From contig NZ_JAUHTR010000007.1 of assembly GCF_030418125.1 (NCBI RefSeq), forward strand, positions 62,001 to 126,000: a stretch of 64,000 nucleotides of DNA, in the 5' to 3' direction. Below are positions 60,029 to 64,000 of the stretch, piece after piece. The notes beneath the pieces are model-generated. The model saw only the letters and a list, made by a program, of their open reading frames with translations. It did not search any database and was not told where the DNA came from. The translations under genes and the position numbers were made by a program. Each line of letters begins with the position of its first letter. Position 1 is the stretch's first letter. Source of the stretch: Fictibacillus fluitans (GTDB lineage: Bacteria > Bacillota > Bacilli > Bacillales > Fictibacillaceae).

Positions 60029-60817
60029 TTACAACGCCTCACTTATCATAATAGAAGAAGTTTCGTTTTCGGCCAGTGTCTTTTCAAACCAGTTGATTTT
60101 GTCGCGCAGCCCCACGACTTCGCCAATAATAATCATGCTGGGATTCTCTATACCTTCCTGCCTGGCCACCTTTTCAATAGTAGCAAGCGTCCCGGTGACC
60201 GTCCGCTGGTCCGCTGTGGAGCCCCATTGAATCAAAGCTGCAGGAGTATATTTGCTCTTCCCATACTTTATCAGACTTTCGCATATATAGGGAAGATTTT
60301 TGACTCCCATATAAATGGCGATCGTATCAATGCCTTTGGCCAGGCTTTTCCACTTTTGCACTTCTTCCTGTCCATCTTTTCGGTGGCCGGTGACGATGGC
60401 AAAGCTCGCACTGAAATCCCGGTGAGTAACCGGAATTCCTGCATAAGCAGGCGCCGCGATGCCGGATGTAATACCCGGTACTACTTCAAACTCGACCTGG
60501 TGTTTAACAAGCGCCTCCGCTTCTTCCCCGCCCCTGCCAAACACAAAAGGATCTCCACCTTTTAATCGGGTGACAATTTTCCCGTTTTTGGCATGCATGA
60601 CAAGAAAATGATTGATGGTTTCCTGCTGCATGGCATGAAAGCCGGGCAGCTTGCCGCAATAAATCAAATCAGCATCCGGACGGGCGTAATTCAGCAGCTC
60701 CTTGTTCACCAGCCTGTCATAAAGGATGATATCCGCTTCCCTGATACATCTGACGCCTTTTACCGTAATAAGTTCCGCATCACCGGGTCCTGCTCCTACC
60801 AAATACACTTTGCTCAT
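60029..60817 (-). CDS. sumT: Uroporphyrinogen-III C-methyltransferase
   Basis: A 262-residue SAM-dependent enzyme that methylates uroporphyrinogen III at C2 and C7 to precorrin-2, like YlnD. GAGPGD (8-13) and VVPGITSGIAAPAYAGIP are the family blocks; GGDPFVFGRGGEE is the SAM loop. ATG 60817 has AGGTGATG upstream and is preferred over ATG 60826. It is the first siroheme gene, 34 bp after cysC. Confidence 0.93.
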   Translation of the reverse strand: MSKVYLVGAGPGDAELITVKGVRCIREADIILYDRLVNKELLNYARPDADLIYCGKLPGFHAMQQETINHFLVMHAKNGKIVTRLKGGDPFVFGRGGEEAEALVKHQVEFEVVPGITSGIAAPAYAGIPVTHRDFSASFAIVTGHRKDGQEEVQKWKSLAKGIDTIAIYMGVKNLPYICESLIKYGKSKYTPAALIQWGSTADQRTVTGTLATIEKVARQEGIENPSMIIIGEVVGLRDKINWFEKTLAENETSSIMISEAL

Positions 60818-60851
60818 ATTCATCACCTGCCTTTCTTTACTGTTTTGGATG

Positions 60852-61451
60852 TTAAATCAATTGTTTACTTTCCAGATACGCAATGACCTGTGCCTTACAT
60901 TCTTCAATGCTGGACACGTGGGTATCCACGACAAATTCCGGTGAAGCTGGTTCTTCATATGGGGAATCAATTCCGGTAAATTCCCGGATCTCGCCTTTTC
61001 TTGCCTTTTTGTACAATCCCTTCGGATCTCTGTTCTCACATTCCTCAAGCGGGCATTTCACATAAATCTCATGAAATTCACCTTCGCCAAGGATTTGTCT
61101 GGCGCTCTCCCTGTCTTCAATAAAAGGAGAGATGAACGCCGTGAGAACGACCGTACCGCTGTCAACAAATAATTTGGATACTTCTCCGATCCGCCGGATG
61201 TTTTCTTTCCTGTCCTCATCTGAAAATCCAAGATCCTTATTTAACCCGTGGCGAATATTATCGCCATCCAAAACATAGTTTCTGACCTGGCGCTGATACA
61301 GCTCTTTAGCCAATTCATTCGCCAGTGTGGATTTGCCTGAACCGGACAATCCTGTCAGCCAGATGACAAAGCTCTGGTGGGCATTTTGTTTTCTTCTGTC
61401 TTCTTTCGTTACCGCCGACTGGTGCCATGTGATATTTTGTGCCTGACTCAT
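60852..61451 (-). CDS. cysC: Adenylylsulfate kinase
   Basis: A 199-residue kinase phosphorylating APS to PAPS in sulfate assimilation. The P-loop GLSGSGKST is at 34-42, followed by the [16 protein letters not shown] block that binds APS, and FISPFIEDR. The ATG at 61451 has AAGGAGGAG upstream. It follows sat by 11 bp in the operon. Confidence 0.95.
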   Translation of the reverse strand: MSQAQNITWHQSAVTKEDRRKQNAHQSFVIWLTGLSGSGKSTLANELAKELYQRQVRNYVLDGDNIRHGLNKDLGFSDEDRKENIRRIGEVSKLFVDSGTVVLTAFISPFIEDRESARQILGEGEFHEIYVKCPLEECENRDPKGLYKKARKGEIREFTGIDSPYEEPASPEFVVDTHVSSIEECKAQVIAYLESKQLI

Positions 61452-61462
61452 TATGCTCCTCC

Positions 61463-62611
61463 TTATGCCTTTGCCGTTTCTTTTTCTTTCAGTCCTTTAA
61501 TCAGGACTTCCACAACTTCTTTACGGCTGAACTCGGCTGGCGGAAGCTCTCCGTTTCGCAGCAATTCCCTTACCTTTGTTCCGGAAAGGATTACATGATA
61601 TTCCTTGTCGTGAGGGCATGTTTTCGATGATGCCATTCCCTCACACTTTGTACAGTAGAAGCTGTGTTCGAAAAACATTGGAGTAATGCCAAGCTCTTCG
61701 GATGTAAATTGGGTGAAGATTTTCTGAGCATCATATGTGCCGTAATAGCTGCCGACTCCCGCATGGTCTCTTCCGACGATAAAGTGCGTACAGCCGAAGT
61801 TTTTGCGGACCATAGCATGAAAAATGGCTTCACGCGGGCCGGCATATCTCATGGCTGCCGGGAATACGGCGAGGAACACACGATCGTCCGGATAGTAGTT
61901 TTCTAGCAGGATCTCATAGCTTTCCATACGAACATCAGCCGGGATATCGTCTGATTTGGTTTCGCCAACAAGCGGATTAAGGAAGAGGCCGTCTACGGTT
62001 TCCAGCGCTGTTTTTTGAATATATTCATGCGCACGGTGAACCGGGTTCCTTGTTTGGAAGCCAACAATGGTTTTCCATCCGCGCGCTTCAAATTCCTTGC
62101 GGGTTTCTGCCGGATCCAGGCGATATTCATTAAACCGGTCCTTTTCCGGACGTTTTACCAGTTTCACCGGACCGCCAATATAATAGGAAGGGCGTTCAAG
62201 AAGCTTTTTCACTCCAGGGTGTTCAACATCGGTTGTTTGGTAGACTTGCTGTGCTTCATGTTTAACATCCGGGCGGTAGATATCCTCTACCTCGATGACA
62301 CCGTATGTTACCCCGTTAAACGTAAGCTTTACTTCGTCTCCCGTTGAAAGGGTGCGTGCTGTTTTTTCGTGAACCGGAAGAACGATCGGAATACTCCATA
62401 CCGCACCATCAGCCAGGCGGAGATCGTTTACCACTGATAAATAATCTTTTTCTGTCAGGAATCCGGTAATCGGGCTGTATGCCCCTATCCCGATCAGCTC
62501 AAGGTCGCTCAACGAGGTGGCATCCAGTTCCACTTCTTTTTGGATATGGTTTGTTGGATAGTCTGGTTCGTACCGGTTAATGAGTTTTCCTCCGTGCGGT
62601 AAAATAGCCAT
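61463..62611 (-). CDS. sat: Sulfate adenylyltransferase
   Basis: A 382-residue ATP sulfurylase making APS from sulfate and ATP. The active-site [11 protein letters not shown] is at 186-196 and [12 protein letters not shown] later; a zinc-type C-x2-C...C...H element ([21 protein letters not shown]) is near residue 320. This is the monofunctional bacterial type. The gene follows cysH by 26 bp, leaving no room for the cysP permease found between them in B. subtilis. Confidence 0.95.
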   Translation of the reverse strand: MAILPHGGKLINRYEPDYPTNHIQKEVELDATSLSDLELIGIGAYSPITGFLTEKDYLSVVNDLRLADGAVWSIPIVLPVHEKTARTLSTGDEVKLTFNGVTYGVIEVEDIYRPDVKHEAQQVYQTTDVEHPGVKKLLERPSYYIGGPVKLVKRPEKDRFNEYRLDPAETRKEFEARGWKTIVGFQTRNPVHRAHEYIQKTALETVDGLFLNPLVGETKSDDIPADVRMESYEILLENYYPDDRVFLAVFPAAMRYAGPREAIFHAMVRKNFGCTHFIVGRDHAGVGSYYGTYDAQKIFTQFTSEELGITPMFFEHSFYCTKCEGMASSKTCPHDKEYHVILSGTKVRELLRNGELPPAEFSRKEVVEVLIKGLKEKETAKA

Positions 62612-62637
62612 TTAAATTGTTCCTCCTGTAGTTGAAA

Positions 62638-63348
62638 TTATAGGTGAAGACCACATTCTGTTTTTCCCTGGCCGGACCAGCGGCCGGATCTTGCGTCTCC
62701 TGATGCCCAATCGGCAGGAAGCGTGCAAGGCTGGCACCCGATGCTCGGGTAGCCCTGGTCATGCAATGTATTGTACGGCAGGCTGTTTTTATGCGCGTAT
62801 CTCCAAATGTCTTTATATGTCCAATGGATCAGCGGACAGATTTTAATGGATTTGAAGCGGTTGTCTTTATTTATATATTGCGTATTCTTCCTCGATTCCG
62901 ACTGTTCACGTCTTAGCCCTGAAAGCCAGGCTGACGCACCGCTCAGTGTTTCCTCAAGGGGAATGACCTTTCTGATCTGGCAGCAGAGGTTGGGATTTCT
63001 TTTCCATAATTCATCCCCATGCTCGCCCGCCTGCTCAGCGACACTGAGTGCCGGTTTTTTCATTTCAATATTAAGTGCAGGATATTTTTCTTTCGCCTTT
63101 TCAATAACTTCATACGTTTCTTTAAAATGAAGGCCTGTATCCAGAAAAACGACACGCGCATCGGGCTTGACCCTGGAAATTAAATCGACAAGCACGCTTC
63201 CTTCTATGCCAAAGCTGCAGGCATACACCAATTCATTTCCGTAATAGTCATAGGCCCATTGCAGGACTTCCATTGCTCCTTTTGTTTCGCTGTCGGAAGG
63301 GAACGGAAAATCATGTTCCTGCTCCTCCCATGTATTATACTTAAGCAT
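62638..63348 (-). CDS. cysH: Phosphoadenylyl-sulfate (PAPS/APS) reductase
   Basis: A 236-residue thioredoxin-dependent reductase forming sulfite. The catalytic cysteine C232 is in the C-terminal KTECGLHL. C122-C123 and C205/C208 (LCCQ, CQPC) are the four ligands of a [4Fe-4S] cluster, which marks the APS-capable type. The ATG at 63348 has AAAGGGGTGG upstream. A possible extra promoter (TTGTTG, 17 bases, TATAAA) lies in the 137 bp gap after yezD. Confidence 0.94.
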   Translation of the reverse strand: MLKYNTWEEQEHDFPFPSDSETKGAMEVLQWAYDYYGNELVYACSFGIEGSVLVDLISRVKPDARVVFLDTGLHFKETYEVIEKAKEKYPALNIEMKKPALSVAEQAGEHGDELWKRNPNLCCQIRKVIPLEETLSGASAWLSGLRREQSESRKNTQYINKDNRFKSIKICPLIHWTYKDIWRYAHKNSLPYNTLHDQGYPSIGCQPCTLPADWASGDARSGRWSGQGKTECGLHL

Positions 63349-63485
63349 AGTAAACCACCCCTTTTAGTAAGCATATGGCTCTCGATGCAAGATGTTTATC
63401 CTTTTACACAGTTTTATAAAAAAAGGCTGATATATCAACAAAAAAACGGAAACACCCGCCTCTAGTTTTCTAGTCAGCGAATGGT

Positions 63486-63629
63486 TTACTTAAATCGAAC
63501 CTTTTCATTTTTTTCAATCTGGATCAGTTTCCCATCTTGAACGATCAATGTAATGGAACCAAATCTTATGCTGTTAAGCATCTCTTTCAACTGCTCAAAA
63601 ATTTCATCCTGTTTTTGACCGTTTACCAC
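63486..63629 (-). CDS. yezD: YezD-family small protein (DUF2292)
   Basis: 47 residues: FEQLKEMLNSIRFGSITLIV then QDGKLIQIEKNEKVRFK, the DUF2292/YezD pattern of one helix and a beta hairpin. Function unknown, but it is often linked to sulfur-regulated genes. The start is GTG 63629, seven bases after GGGAGG; the open frame upstream overlaps the riboswitch terminator and is rejected. It is the first gene behind the SAM riboswitch and probably the first gene of the cys operon. Confidence 0.85.
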   Translation of the reverse strand: MVNGQKQDEIFEQLKEMLNSIRFGSITLIVQDGKLIQIEKNEKVRFK

Positions 63630-63672
63630 ATCAGAACCTCCCTGTTCACTGATTTGCTGGCTTTTTTGACAA

Positions 63673-63699
63673 TAAAAAAAACTTTCCATTTCGGAAAGA
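63673..63699 (-). terminator. Riboswitch terminator before yezD
   Basis: CTTTCC and GGAAAG stem with a five-base loop followed by eight T residues. Its 5' arm can alternatively pair with GGAAGA in the 3' part of the SAM aptamer, the usual antiterminator. Confidence 0.75.
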
Positions 63700-63720
63700 C
63701 TGACGAGGTAAACATATTAC

Positions 63721-63826
63721 CTTATCTTCCAAAATGTAATAAACATTCTGCTGGAGTTAGCACCTTGCAAGAAATTGCAGGTTGCCGGGTTTCATCGGGC
63801 CAGTTCCCTTCACCGCTCTGGATAAG
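63721..63826 (-). promoter_or_regulatory. SAM-I riboswitch (S-box)
   Basis: On the minus strand P1 is CTTATC / GATAAG. Between them are the conserved S-box elements CAGAGCGGTGAAGGGA, CTGGCCCGATGAAACCCGGC, AACC, AAGGTGCTAACTCCAGCA and GGAAGATAAG. SAM binding should favour the terminator at 63673-63699 and shut off yezD and the sulfate genes when methionine is plentiful. The 370 bp from yezD to the window end hold this switch and two divergent promoters. Confidence 0.97.
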
Positions 63827-63843
63827 TTTTTTTATTTTTTTAA

Positions 63844-63871
63844 ATAATACCACATATTTATCCAAAAGCAA
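63844..63871 (-). promoter_or_regulatory. Promoter of the SAM riboswitch operon
   Basis: -35 TTGCTT, 16 bases, -10 TATTAT with an extended TGG in front, on the minus strand, about 18 bases before the aptamer. Confidence 0.7.
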
Positions 63872-63927
63872 AGCCTATTATTCTTATCGGATTAAAAATA
63901 TTTTTTGATAAATTTGATTAAATTATA

Positions 63928-63957
63928 TTGACAGAATTCACTGTTATTGAATATAGT
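63928..63957 (+). promoter_or_regulatory. Plus-strand promoter at the right edge
   Basis: Perfect -35 TTGACA, 18 bases, -10 TATAGT. It should drive a gene beyond the window. The following sequence contains a TCGGAAAAACCGA hairpin that may begin a structured leader. Confidence 0.6.
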
Positions 63958-64000
63958 AGGTATTAATTTAATCACACTAAGCTGATCGGAAAAACCGAAG

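Noticed and set aside
59939-60565. 208-residue plus-strand frame over sirB and sumT
   Set aside because: Antisense to two conserved enzymes in an operon; no start signals of its own.

Overview
The window is chromosomal DNA from a spore-forming, Gram-positive member of the Bacillaceae (Bacillus in the broad sense). This rests on strong AGGAGG-type ribosome binding sites, frequent TTG and GTG starts, a T-box, guanine and SAM-I riboswitches, a TRAP-type trp leader, PurR boxes, candidate sigma-B, sigma-W and sigma-K promoters, and gene sets known from Bacillus subtilis (xpt-pbuX, ytrEF, rocB, tgl, yuaF-floT, cysH-sat-cysC-sumT-sirB-sirC, SpoVB-like and DedA proteins). No rRNA, tRNA, prophage, insertion sequence or CRISPR array was seen. 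I cannot name the species.

Layout: 0-9.5 kb is mostly minus strand. It holds a partial CopD-like membrane protein, a PIG-L deacetylase, an Eis-like acetyltransferase, a 45-residue zinc-ribbon protein behind a sigma-B-like promoter, xpt-pbuX behind a guanine riboswitch and PurR boxes, a Cu,Zn superoxide dismutase lipoprotein, an RsbR-like STAS protein and the YtrEF exporter. 9.6-14 kb (plus strand) holds RocB, a DDAH-like hydrolase and an M23 cell-wall hydrolase, followed by transglutaminase tgl (minus). 15-25 kb carries a NERD protein with five 20-21 bp repeats upstream, a sigma-54 activator next to an acyl-CoA ligase, LtrA, a GalT/HIT-like protein, PBP3-like PbpC and two small proteins. 25-28 kb is a four-gene operon resembling quinone-resistance genes, behind a YodB/CatR-type operator.

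28-40 kb contains a PurR-box-controlled FAD dehydrogenase, an SRAP protein, T-box-controlled trpS, a SpoVB-like flippase between two DedA genes, proline and peptidase genes, and a stand-alone trpE with an 11-triplet TRAP leader. 40.3-46 kb holds methyltransferases, a P450 and a LysE exporter, bracketed by two inverted copies of an intergenic repeat. 46-48.4 kb is the flotillin operon.

48.5-58.5 kb is a fructan-type sugar locus: YesMN-like two-component system, a membrane-anchored binding protein, two permeases, a binding-protein gene broken by a frameshift, and a GH32 hydrolase, with a cre-like site at the transporter promoter. 58.6-63.9 kb is the sulfate assimilation and siroheme operon led by a SAM-I riboswitch and yezD; cysP is missing.

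The main theme is layered regulation. Four RNA-based switches and several protein operators can be read directly. The least expected are PurR boxes before a COG2509 dehydrogenase, a TRAP leader on an isolated trpE, and the helically phased repeats before the NERD gene. I found no clear case for an entirely new multi-gene system.
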